Virus record (IMG/VR): IMGVR_UViG_3300049783_001307
Span: 1 to 24,487 of that record
DNA from: a virus
Direction: 5' to 3' (one strand)
DNA length: 24,487 nucleotides
Position 1 is the stretch's first letter. The number at the start of each line of letters is the position of its first letter. A program made the translations under genes and the position numbers. The notes under the pieces were generated by a model. The model had not been told where the DNA came from. It made no database searches and worked only from the letters and a program-made list of their open reading frames with translations. Shown piece by piece: positions 9,206 through 16,599 of this stretch.

Positions 9206-9850
9206 ATGATTGATGTCATAAATGAATTATTTAATACTACATTTGATAGCAATAGCCAATACAGACAATTCCCCAATGGGGAGGTTGCACAGTTTGATAA
9301 CTTGAATGGTATGGAAAGTCAACATCATACCTATTGGGATGATACCTATAAAGTCAAGGCATATACTGAATTATATGGGCAGCATCTTTTTCAAACAATG
9401 ATGACTTTCAAAAATGCTGGGAACATTTATTTAAATGATATCTGGATAGATACCAAAACTAAAAACGGACATATGTACTTTCAATTTAAAATGATACCAG
9501 GCAGTGATCTGTTATTTTCACTTATTAATAATTTCTCAATTGATTTTGCAGTAGATAGTATTGTTGCAGCATATCAGGCAATCGAATCAAATGCAGCCTG
9601 CCAAATTGGTAATAAATATATTATAGCACACGATTACAAATTGTTTAATGCAATTAACTATAATGGCAATATTGTTTGTTTTGACTACGATAGATTTTCA
9701 ACAGTTGAAAATCTATCGTCATTATATAGCGAATTTTGGCATAAGGTTGAAGTGGACGACTTGGGCGCAATAGCATTGTGCATAGATGCATCTACTCAAC
9801 AACAGATTTTAAAGAGCAGCCATGAACGAATATCAAAATTATCTAAATAA
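9206..9850 (+). CDS. Putative small kinase-like (protein kinase-like fold) protein
   Basis: A 214-residue protein. A segment reads AHDYKLFNAINYNGNIVCFDYDRF: D143-Y-K145-x-x-N148 fits the catalytic loop DxKxxN, and D160 in CFDYD sits where the DFG-like metal-binding Asp would be. Upstream, YFQFKMIPGSDLL resembles the hinge of kinase-fold proteins, and YKVKAY (K49 or K51) could hold the ATP-anchoring Lys. It is short for a kinase and lacks a clear glycine-rich loop, so it may be a minimal or inactive kinase fold. It starts three bases after the methyltransferase stop and overlaps the oxygenase gene by 29 bases. A perfect 33-nt inverted repeat lies within its coding sequence, over the DYDRFSTVENLS codons. 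The function is inference from motifs. Confidence 0.5.
   Translation: MIDVINELFNTTFDSNSQYRQFPNGEVAQFDNLNGMESQHHTYWDDTYKVKAYTELYGQHLFQTMMTFKNAGNIYLNDIWIDTKTKNGHMYFQFKMIPGSDLLFSLINNFSIDFAVDSIVAAYQAIESNAACQIGNKYIIAHDYKLFNAINYNGNIVCFDYDRFSTVENLSSLYSEFWHKVEVDDLGAIALCIDASTQQQILKSSHERISKLSK
9687..9719. repeat. Perfect 33-nt inverted repeat (16-bp arms, 1-nt centre)
   Basis: The left arm ACGATAGATTTTCAAC (9687-9702) is the exact reverse complement of GTTGAAAATCTATCGT (9704-9719), with a single A at 9703. It lies wholly inside the kinase-like gene and is in frame with no stop. It can form a strong RNA hairpin or DNA cruciform. No T-run follows on either strand, so it is not a simple terminator. Confidence 0.95.
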
Positions 9851-10403
9851 TTTTATTGTTGACAGATTTAACAATTCTGTATTGATTACTGCCCCATTTG
9901 AGTATATGGTAATAAAGGATATTCTTCCCATAGAGGAATATAACCGAAGCCTGGACCATGCTACCTATGATCGTACTGATCTAGCAGCCGCTATGGCACC
10001 GTTGCAATCATATTTTTACCAATTATTTACACATGTAAAGGATCCTGAAGTCAAGAGCTTTAATTTGCAATTAACTGAATGGGACCAAGGATACAGTTAC
10101 AGGCCACATCTGGACGGCGGTCCCAGAGTGTTTTCTATGGTAATATATCAACCTGAACATGACAGACATCCTTGGTTAGGCACCAGTGTTTACCGTAAGG
10201 TCGACAACGATTTCAGAGTCGTCGACTACGCACCTTACTTGCCCAACACAGGAATTATATTTCCGTGTGGATTTGAAAATTGGCATGGTAACGAAATACA
10301 ATTAGAAGCGCACCGTCGCAAAGCCATGCTATGTTTCTTTTATAATAAAAAGCTAAAAGAAGCGCATGGTTGGGATATGGAAGGTTATACTGAATATGAA
10401 TAA
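9822..10403 (+). CDS. 2-oxoglutarate/Fe(II)-dependent oxygenase
   Basis: A 193-residue protein with the double-stranded beta-helix oxygenase signature: HxD in YRPHLDGG (H96, D98), a distal His in NWHGNEIQ (H155) and an Arg just after (R165 or R166) to hold the 2-oxoglutarate carboxylate, followed by AMLCFFY as the last strand. The size suits the prolyl 4-hydroxylase-like group. It should hydroxylate, or otherwise oxidise, a substrate using O2 and 2-oxoglutarate. It overlaps the kinase-like gene by 29 bases and the fibrinogen-domain gene by eight, so the three are probably translated from one message. The substrate is unknown; the adjacent adhesin-like protein is one candidate by position only. 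Confidence 0.7.
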   Translation: MNEYQNYLNNFIVDRFNNSVLITAPFEYMVIKDILPIEEYNRSLDHATYDRTDLAAAMAPLQSYFYQLFTHVKDPEVKSFNLQLTEWDQGYSYRPHLDGGPRVFSMVIYQPEHDRHPWLGTSVYRKVDNDFRVVDYAPYLPNTGIIFPCGFENWHGNEIQLEAHRRKAMLCFFYNKKLKEAHGWDMEGYTEYE

Positions 10404-10992
10404 TGCATGGCAAATCAAACAACTTTATCCAAATGCAGTTACTGGTTGGTATGAGATACAGGGATATTATATTTGGTGTGACATGACATCTGATGGCGGC
10501 GGCTGGATGCTAGTGGCCAATATCGGACTGGACTCAGCACATGTTACACGAGATGCGTTAAATGGTGATGTAGTACCAGGTGCAAGTGAATCATCTAAAT
10601 TCCATGATGATTTTATTAACCAACTACGAAGCAATAGTACATATTCAGGCAACACACCCTGGCGCGCCACCGCAACTAATTTTGATGTGTTTCCAGACGC
10701 ACCTGATGTCACAGTCCCTGACAGGTTGCGCACACAAACACAATTTATCAATGCAGCAATGACTGAATTTAATGCTGAAGCACAGGCGATGCATGTTCAC
10801 GGTGCAACATGGATGCACATTAATTACGAACATCCATATTGCATGAAACTTAAATATGACGAACGAACTATTGGATTTGGGGACAGATTTAAATCAGGCG
10901 ACACTTATTTTTCCTGGGCAGATGCAGATATTATGCGAGGATTTTCATCACATAATCGTAATTGCAGTCCAGGATCATTATGGGTAAAGTAA
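10396..10992 (+). CDS. Fibrinogen-like domain protein, putative adhesin/lectin
   Basis: A 198-residue protein consisting almost only of a fibrinogen-related module. Near the N-terminus it has YPNAVTGWYEIQG and then YIWCDMTSDGGGWMLVAN, the classic CDMxxDGGGW signature, and it ends with SSHNRNCSPGSLWVK, as in fibrinogen or intelectin-type lectin domains. C-terminal Cys residues could pair. There is no signal peptide, so it is more likely a virion part or a cytoplasmic binding protein than a secreted one. I chose the ATG at 10396, which overlaps the upstream stop (ATGAATAA) and has GGAAGG upstream, over an earlier GTG-type start. Such domains bind sugars or acetylated groups; here it may help host attachment or present a substrate to the neighbouring enzymes. 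Confidence 0.7.
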   Translation: MNNAWQIKQLYPNAVTGWYEIQGYYIWCDMTSDGGGWMLVANIGLDSAHVTRDALNGDVVPGASESSKFHDDFINQLRSNSTYSGNTPWRATATNFDVFPDAPDVTVPDRLRTQTQFINAAMTEFNAEAQAMHVHGATWMHINYEHPYCMKLKYDERTIGFGDRFKSGDTYFSWADADIMRGFSSHNRNCSPGSLWVK

Positions 10993-10999
10993 TACAAAT

Positions 11000-11033
11000 T
11001 GCGTGGATCACAAATATAAGTTTTTACCACGCA
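11000..11033. repeat. Short inverted repeat in the gap before the second radical SAM gene
   Basis: TGCGTGG (11000-11006) and CCACGCA (11027-11033) are exact reverse complements with a 20-nt spacer, in the 57-nt gap after the fibrinogen-domain gene. No T-run follows, so a terminator is not supported. It could be an RNA structure or operator upstream of the AGGAA ribosome binding site at 11038. Confidence 0.5.
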
Positions 11034-11049
11034 CTGCAGGAACATTGAA

Positions 11050-12258
11050 ATGACCAAGAACACACCTAATATACGGCCATTTGCGCCGCAGAATAATAGC
11101 CAAACATCAACTCCAGACTTTGGAGACGTTTGGATAAAAGACAGTAACGGCAGTGTTGCTGAGCAAAAAGATTTAACAGGGCGATATTGCAGTAAACCAT
11201 TTACCTGGGTTGAGATAGATATGTATGGTCGTGTATGGATGTGCTGCCCGTCCTGGCTTCCTTATTCCATTGGTAATATTCTTGAAGACGATATGAAAAC
11301 AATATGGAATAGTGAAAAAGCGCAGCAATTACGACAACAAGTTTTTAATGGCAAATGGAACTATTGTAATCATATACAGTGTCCACATATACAAGATGGT
11401 AGCCTGCCCACACTGGAATCTATTGAGTCTGGAAAATACCCATCTGCAATACCAGAATTTAAAGCGGTGTCCAATAGGTCAACTATAGTGGAAGAACTGC
11501 CCACAAAGATTAATTTTAGTAATGATGAAAGTTGCAATTTGAAATGCCCCAGTTGTCGTATCGGAAAAATATTGTTTACATCTGGCAAAGAGTATGATAA
11601 GCGCAAGCATATAAACGATCGACTTATTGCTGATTTTCTAACCACGCCTACTGACCGTAAATTTAGTATTCATGTTACAGGCAGCGGTGATCCATTTGCT
11701 AGTAAGATTTATAGAGACATGTTGACATCGCTAAAAGGCAGTGATTTCCCTAATCTAGTCGTTAACATGCAATGTAATGGTATTATGTTTACTCCTAAAA
11801 TGTGGGATAAAATTAAAAATATACATGATAATTTAGGCTACATCCGAATCAGTTATGATGCTGCACAAAAGCACACATACGAAAATGTTACCCGCCTTGG
11901 TGGAAAATGGGATCTATTATTAGAGAATTGTGATTTTTTGAATGCACGCCAAATTGAATATCCAAACATGAAACTATCTTACGACTTTGTAGTGCAAAAT
12001 GATAACTTCAGAGAGATGCCTGCCTTTGTGGATTTAATCAGGTCCCGTTATAATAATGCAACCAGCCTGAGTTTTAATCTTGTTACAGATTGGGGCACTT
12101 GGGATGCCGCAGCATATGAAGAAAAATGTATATGGAAGACCACCCATCCCAATCATGACGAATTTACACAAATACTAAAGGACCCAATTTTTGCCTACCA
12201 TAAGGTTAGCTTGGGGAATGTATTACCATACAGAGAGAAGGCACTTAATGGCAAATGA
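11050..12258 (+). CDS. Radical SAM protein with N-terminal SPASM-like module
   Basis: A 402-residue enzyme. The N-terminal module has C47 (in YCSKPFTWVEID), a CC pair at C65-C66 (VWMCCPSW), GNILEDDMKTIWN, and C106 and C111, the SPASM pattern. The radical SAM core follows with SCNLKCPSC (C162, C166, C169) and VTGSGDPF (about 209-216), where the SAM-binding GGE is replaced by GSGDP, as in some SPASM-family members. Arg and Lys-rich segments and SYDAAQKHTYE fit the later core strands. AGGAA lies seven bases before the ATG. It overlaps the next radical SAM gene by 11 bases. The two are probably paralogues acting on related substrates, but the reaction is unknown. Confidence 0.82.
   Translation: MTKNTPNIRPFAPQNNSQTSTPDFGDVWIKDSNGSVAEQKDLTGRYCSKPFTWVEIDMYGRVWMCCPSWLPYSIGNILEDDMKTIWNSEKAQQLRQQVFNGKWNYCNHIQCPHIQDGSLPTLESIESGKYPSAIPEFKAVSNRSTIVEELPTKINFSNDESCNLKCPSCRIGKILFTSGKEYDKRKHINDRLIADFLTTPTDRKFSIHVTGSGDPFASKIYRDMLTSLKGSDFPNLVVNMQCNGIMFTPKMWDKIKNIHDNLGYIRISYDAAQKHTYENVTRLGGKWDLLLENCDFLNARQIEYPNMKLSYDFVVQNDNFREMPAFVDLIRSRYNNATSLSFNLVTDWGTWDAAAYEEKCIWKTTHPNHDEFTQILKDPIFAYHKVSLGNVLPYREKALNGK
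12236..12241 (+). promoter_or_regulatory. Ribosome binding site deciding the start of the third radical SAM gene
   Basis: AGAAGG lies six bases before the ATG at 12248. This favours 12248 over the in-frame ATG at 12191, which would add 19 residues and lies deep in the upstream gene. Confidence 0.75.
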
Positions 12259-13567
12259 CTCCAAAACAGACTTAAAAAGTCTAATTGAAAATAATGCCAC
12301 TTCTGCGGATATTATTGAAAACACAAAAGCTTATTGTGTAATGCCCTGGGCACATTTGCACGTTGCAACTTCTGGGGATGTGTTGCCATGTTGTATTGCA
12401 GATTATAAGCATAGCATGGGCAATATTAATGAACTATCCTATGATGAAATTTGGAATGGCGAAGGAATGCGTGAGTTCCGACAAAGCATGATGGCTGACA
12501 AAAAACATAAAAGTTGCAAGTCCTGTTATGAAAAGGAAGCTACAGGTAATTGGAGTCAACGAATCGATGGAATTAATAAGTTTCAAAAAACTGTTGCGCC
12601 CTGGGTTCTGAATACCGCACCAGACGGTACTAGCACTGACAGCAAACCCATTTACTGGGATATCCGTTTTAGTAATATATGCAACATGCGGTGTCGAATG
12701 TGTGGTCATTTTTCTAGTAGCCGCTGGTTTGCAGATGCAAAAAAACTAAAAAAAGACTATAATGATAACCAGTATCTAACAGGAAATAGTGATAAGGCAA
12801 TTATGCATAGTGTAAAGGATTCAAATGGCTTATTGGATAGGTTAGAAGAATATTTGCCTAATGTAGAGGAATTGTATTTTGCAGGTGGTGAGCCGTTAAT
12901 TATGGACGAGCATTATCGTATTATTGAATATTTACACACCAACAAATTATTCAAAACAAAAATACGTTACAGTACAAACTTGGCCAAGTTAATATACAAA
13001 CGCAAGGATATAGTTGAGCTATGGAAAGATTTTGAATGGGTAGAATGTGTTGCTAGTATTGATGCATCAGGTGCAAGAGCAGAAATATTGCGAAAAGATA
13101 CAGTGTGGCAAGACATAATTGATAACAGTCATCGTATTAAAAATGAGGCACCTAATGTCTGGTTTAGAATTGCGCCAACTGTACAAATTTTGTCTATCTT
13201 TCAATTACCAGAATTGCACTTGGATTTTTTGCAGCGAGGATTGCTTGGGGCAAATGACTGTTTTTATAATATTTTAAGTACACCACAACATCATAATATA
13301 CAAGCGTTACCAGTTCATATGAAACAGCAAATACGTGAAAAATGGATGGATTATAAAAAACATCTGAATGATAATTATGACCCTGCTAAACTAAACACTG
13401 TATTTGGCACAATCGATCACACGTTGACATTTATGGATGCACATCAATTACCAGACAGCCACCTGACAGAATTTGTTAATAAAACCAGAGCACTTGATAC
13501 TATACGTGGCGAAGACACGCCGGGCACATTTCCTGAGCTTGACTTTATTTGGAAGAATTATGGCTAG
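12248..13567 (+). CDS. Radical SAM protein with N-terminal SPASM/twitch-like module
   Basis: A 439-residue enzyme. Before the core: C30 (YCVMPWAHLH), C48-C49 (VLPCCIAD), MGNINELSYDEIWN, then C90 and C93 (SCKSCYEKE), a textbook SPASM layout but N-terminal. The core has CNMRCRMC (C145, C149, C152) and LYFAGGEPLIMD (GGE at 213-215) for SAM binding, then VECVASIDASG. The C-terminus ends in TFPELDFIWKNYG, resembling the FPEMTEFYAA end of the 6367 protein and FPELDEYY of the 18237 protein, so the three are close paralogues. It is the last gene before the second promoter. Substrate unknown; related enzymes modify peptides, proteins or small molecules. Confidence 0.85.
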   Translation: MANDSKTDLKSLIENNATSADIIENTKAYCVMPWAHLHVATSGDVLPCCIADYKHSMGNINELSYDEIWNGEGMREFRQSMMADKKHKSCKSCYEKEATGNWSQRIDGINKFQKTVAPWVLNTAPDGTSTDSKPIYWDIRFSNICNMRCRMCGHFSSSRWFADAKKLKKDYNDNQYLTGNSDKAIMHSVKDSNGLLDRLEEYLPNVEELYFAGGEPLIMDEHYRIIEYLHTNKLFKTKIRYSTNLAKLIYKRKDIVELWKDFEWVECVASIDASGARAEILRKDTVWQDIIDNSHRIKNEAPNVWFRIAPTVQILSIFQLPELHLDFLQRGLLGANDCFYNILSTPQHHNIQALPVHMKQQIREKWMDYKKHLNDNYDPAKLNTVFGTIDHTLTFMDAHQLPDSHLTEFVNKTRALDTIRGEDTPGTFPELDFIWKNYG

Positions 13568-13580
13568 TAGATTCTTACAT

Positions 13581-13609
13581 TTGACATCACGCCCAGGATA
13601 TTGTATACT
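13581..13609 (+). promoter_or_regulatory. Sigma70-like promoter before the second GT-A paralogue
   Basis: TTGACA (13581-13586), a 17-bp spacer and TATACT (13604-13609) form a near-consensus host-type promoter in the 59-nt gap. AAGGA (13616-13620) follows six bases before the ATG at 13627. It should start the 13627-19490 transcript. Confidence 0.82.
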
Positions 13610-13626
13610 ATAAAAAAGGACCAATT

Positions 13627-14337
13627 ATGCTTGATGTATTTTTTCTAAGCTACGATGAACCGTTTGCTGACGACAACTTTAAATTGCTACAACTGTTTGC
13701 ACCAAACGCAAAGCGAGTACATGGTATCAAAGGTATTTTTGAAGCTCATCAAGAATGTGCTCGACAAAGCAAGACATCACATTTTTATGTGGTAGACGCT
13801 GACGCAATAATTGAAGAAGAATTTAGTTTTAAATTTACACCACAGTCTGATCGGTTTGTATACGAAACAATTCCAGAAACTGAATGTGTATTTGTATGGC
13901 GGTCCAGGAACCCTGTCAATGACTTAATATATGGGTATGGAGCAGCAAAACTATTTCCAAAACAAAAACTTCTTGACGCCACCCAGTGGAATGTAGATAT
14001 GACCACGAGTATTGGTGCTACGTTTGTGCCTAAATTTCAGATCAGCAACACTACTGCATTTAATACTTGCCCCTTTAATACATGGAAGAGTGCATTTAGA
14101 GAGTGTACAAAATTGTCATCTGCTATCATTCCCAATGGAGACAATACAGACAACATGTATCGCTTACAAAAATGGTGTCAGACTGTGACAAAGCGCCGGC
14201 CGTTTGCTGACTTTTGTAGGCTGGGGGCATTACAGGGCAGAGACTTTGGACAACGCTATGCTGCTCGGACAGACATCCTTAATAAGATTAATGACTTTGA
14301 TTGGTTAAAAGAAATGTTTGATAAACATGCTAACTAG
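13627..14337 (+). CDS. Glycosyltransferase-like protein, short paralogue of the 5349 gene
   Basis: A 236-residue protein of the same family as the one at 5349: DVFFLSYDEPFADDNF, APNAKRVHGIKGIFEAH, VVDADAIIEE with DxD at D57 and D59, then VWRSRNPVNDLIYGYGAAKLFP. The last motif is the usual one for this phage family; the 5349 paralogue has a divergent form (INGLIYGNGGIKCWP). It lacks about 90 C-terminal residues found in the 5349 protein. It leads the transcript from the 13581 promoter with a well-placed AAGGA. The likely role is transfer of a sugar, possibly to the virion or the host envelope. Its stop overlaps the next gene by 11 bases. Confidence 0.7.
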   Translation: MLDVFFLSYDEPFADDNFKLLQLFAPNAKRVHGIKGIFEAHQECARQSKTSHFYVVDADAIIEEEFSFKFTPQSDRFVYETIPETECVFVWRSRNPVNDLIYGYGAAKLFPKQKLLDATQWNVDMTTSIGATFVPKFQISNTTAFNTCPFNTWKSAFRECTKLSSAIIPNGDNTDNMYRLQKWCQTVTKRRPFADFCRLGALQGRDFGQRYAARTDILNKINDFDWLKEMFDKHAN

Positions 14338-15283
14338 AGAACAGCTTCTTGACAGGATGGAAATACTCTATCCCCACGACACACGATTTGCGGATTTGCG
14401 ACGTGCGTATATTGATCGTGACCCAAACAGCATACATCGTTCCATTATTAATTTTCATGGCGACGAGCTTGACAATTTACGGATCGCGTTGCGTGACGAC
14501 AATTGGCATAAACTATTCCATCTGATAGATGGATCCTGGAAGCCTGAATTCAATCCACGAGACGAAATGGGATCAGGGGACTTGCGTAAATTCCTGTTAG
14601 AAGATAATACTTGGAGCATGTATAGATTGTTACTTGACTTACAAGATAATCAAATTGTGCGTACAATTAAAAGCTGCCATGCAAGTGGCACACGTTTCGA
14701 TAATGATAGTCTGAGTCAAGGCCAACTCAGAAGCAAGATGTGGTTGATTAATGCAATAAAAACACTTGACATCAACCTGGGAACTGTGTTCTTATGCGCC
14801 GGTTGGTATGGTATTTTAGCAACACTGATGTTTGAGCATGGCATTGCACTTGACAAGGTTCGCAGCTTTGACATGGATCCAGCTGTTGTAGCTGTTGCTG
14901 ATAAGTTTAACGCCCCCTGGCAGGACAACTGGCAATTTAAGGCTATTACAGACGACATACACAATATTAATTTCAATAGTCATAGATGGACTGCTTGGAG
15001 CAATGCAAACGGTCGTTGTAGCAAGCCCATTACAGATACCCCAGACACGATCATTAACACAAGCTGCGAACATATTATTGACTTTGATAAATGGTATGAC
15101 AAAATCCCCACAGGCAAAATAGTAATATTGCAGAGCAATGATTATGCAGACATTGTTGAACATGTAAATACATCGCATGACCTTGATGCATTTAGATTAC
15201 AAACACCTTTGGCCAAAGTGCTATATGATGGTGAAATGAAATTAGAAAAATATACACGGTTTATGCGAATAGGAATTAGATAA
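14327..15283 (+). CDS. SAM-dependent methyltransferase of a phage family
   Basis: A 318-residue protein. The motifs are SQGQLRSKMWLI (130-141), a glycine-rich loop VFLCAGWYGILA (154-165), SFDMDP (180-185) at the ribose-binding acidic position, then DTIINTSCEHI (240-250) and LQSNDYAD near the catalytic face, ending EKYTRFMRIGI. From memory this set is a well-conserved family in large aquatic phages, annotated as methyltransferase with no proven substrate. The first 120 residues form an extra helical domain. I chose the ATG at 14327 over a TTG nine bases earlier. It follows the GT-A gene with an 11-base overlap and precedes a small membrane protein gene. Confidence 0.72.
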   Translation: MLTREQLLDRMEILYPHDTRFADLRRAYIDRDPNSIHRSIINFHGDELDNLRIALRDDNWHKLFHLIDGSWKPEFNPRDEMGSGDLRKFLLEDNTWSMYRLLLDLQDNQIVRTIKSCHASGTRFDNDSLSQGQLRSKMWLINAIKTLDINLGTVFLCAGWYGILATLMFEHGIALDKVRSFDMDPAVVAVADKFNAPWQDNWQFKAITDDIHNINFNSHRWTAWSNANGRCSKPITDTPDTIINTSCEHIIDFDKWYDKIPTGKIVILQSNDYADIVEHVNTSHDLDAFRLQTPLAKVLYDGEMKLEKYTRFMRIGIR

Positions 15284-15286
15284 CAA

Positions 15287-15493
15287 ATGTTAAATAGTGG
15301 ACAGAGTTGGCAGGAATTTGTGGTAGACACGCTAAGGGTATTTTTAGTGTCTGTGGCCATGCTAGCACTAACCATCTATGTAAGCAGCAGGTTCGATGGG
15401 CCGACGTTGCAGATATCATGTGTGGGGCCTGCTGAGCCAGTTGCAGAGCCAGGCGAAACGTTGTCATGTTTAAACACGTCAGGCACCAAGTAG
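15287..15493 (+). CDS. Small single-pass membrane protein (68 aa)
   Basis: A 68-residue protein with one hydrophobic helix at about residues 11-33 (VFLVSVAMLALTIYV). It is followed by a 35-residue tail with two Cys (C45, C61), two Pro-Glu pairs (PAEPVAEPGE) and SCLNTSGTK at the end. It starts three bases after the previous stop and ends 14 bases before the fourth radical SAM gene. AGGA is 12 bases upstream, a little far, so the start is moderately sure. There is no lipobox. Topology is unclear from charge. It may be an envelope-inserted phage protein; because it lies next to a SPASM-type radical SAM gene, its Cys-bearing tail could also be a modification target, but that is speculation. Confidence 0.6.
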   Translation: MLNSGQSWQEFVVDTLRVFLVSVAMLALTIYVSSRFDGPTLQISCVGPAEPVAEPGETLSCLNTSGTK

Positions 15494-15507
15494 ATAGGAT
15501 ATAAGCA

Positions 15508-16599
15508 ATGAACATTTTTAATCGAATTACATCGATACATATTGAACCAACATCTGAGTGCAATTCCAGATGTCCACAATGCGTTAGGACATTTGGTGCA
15601 TCACTGTTGGCCCATCCCAAATTAAACATAACAGAAATCTCACCTGAGCAAATATATAAGGCCATGTCTGATCCAATGTTATCAGAGGTTAACAATGTGC
15701 TATTGAATGGTAACTTTGGTGATATTGTAATGCATACCAAGCCAAAGGAATTTATAGAGGCAATCATGTTGTTTGATTTGCATACTATTAAGATCAATAC
15801 AACAGGCAGCGCGTTATCCACTAGTTTTTGGTCCTGGTTGGGAACAAACTCAAATGTAAAAGTTGAGTTTGGTATTGACGGGTTGGAAGACACGCATCAT
15901 TTATATCGACGCAATACCAGATTCGATACAATAATGAAAAATGCAAAAGCATATATTGCTGCGGGCGGCCACGCCACTTGGTCTATGGTTGTATTTAAAC
16001 ATAACGAACATCAAATTGACAAATGCGAAAAACTGGCAAATGAGATGGGCTTTGTTGTATTTAAGAGCGCGCCATCTACCAGGTGGCCCAAAAAGAATAC
16101 CAAATGTGTGGACAAAGATTTTAAAGTTAAATACGTGATAGAGCCTTCCACGAATATAGCACATGAGTTTAAACTCATGCCTGATGATCCACGAGATGCA
16201 GACTCTTATAAAAGTTACGATGGTGGAATTGCTGCTCCTATCCCAATCATAACAGAAAAGAAAACCATTAGCTGTAGAGCAAAAAAGCATGATCAAATCT
16301 TTATTTCGGCAGATTTTAAGCTTTGGCCATGTTGTTGGTTAGCAATATATCATACTCGACATGAGTGGAACGATGTTGTTAGTGACCTGCATATTATGCT
16401 ACATGACGAATTAGGATTGCCATCTAATTTTAATAGTTTAGATGATTTTAAGATTGAACAAATTTTTGATACACACGCGTTTACAGCAATTGAGAATTCA
16501 TGGACATCATCAAACCCAATGGTGGAATGCCATAAAACATGTGGACAGAACAACATGATTGATTTACGAGTTACACAAACAAAGGAAATAAAAACATGA
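15508..16599 (+). CDS. Radical SAM/SPASM protein with canonical domain order
   Basis: A 363-residue enzyme with the cluster motif near the N-terminus: IEPTSECNSRCPQC (C18, C22, C25). LLNGNFGDI (65-73) stands where the SAM-binding GGE region is expected. The auxiliary SPASM domain is C-terminal: C256 (ISCRAKK), C275-C276 (KLWPCCWLAIY), C341 and C345. This is the usual order, unlike the four other radical SAM proteins in the window. An 18-bp palindrome lies in its coding sequence at 16162. It follows the small membrane protein gene and overlaps the next gene by four bases. SPASM members commonly modify ribosomally made peptides or proteins; no obvious short precursor peptide is proven here. Confidence 0.83.
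   Translation: MNIFNRITSIHIEPTSECNSRCPQCVRTFGASLLAHPKLNITEISPEQIYKAMSDPMLSEVNNVLLNGNFGDIVMHTKPKEFIEAIMLFDLHTIKINTTGSALSTSFWSWLGTNSNVKVEFGIDGLEDTHHLYRRNTRFDTIMKNAKAYIAAGGHATWSMVVFKHNEHQIDKCEKLANEMGFVVFKSAPSTRWPKKNTKCVDKDFKVKYVIEPSTNIAHEFKLMPDDPRDADSYKSYDGGIAAPIPIITEKKTISCRAKKHDQIFISADFKLWPCCWLAIYHTRHEWNDVVSDLHIMLHDELGLPSNFNSLDDFKIEQIFDTHAFTAIENSWTSSNPMVECHKTCGQNNMIDLRVTQTKEIKT
16162..16179. repeat. 18-bp perfect palindrome in the fourth radical SAM gene
   Basis: CATGAGTTT followed directly by AAACTCATG, with no centre gap. It encodes part of the linker between core and SPASM domain. A palindrome of this length could occur by chance in a window of this size. Confidence 0.8.

Noticed and set aside
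15276-15893. Open 205-residue minus-strand frame over the small membrane protein and the start of the fourth radical SAM gene
   Set aside because: It would cover two plus-strand genes with better evidence (membrane helix; CxxxCxxC), and shows no domain.
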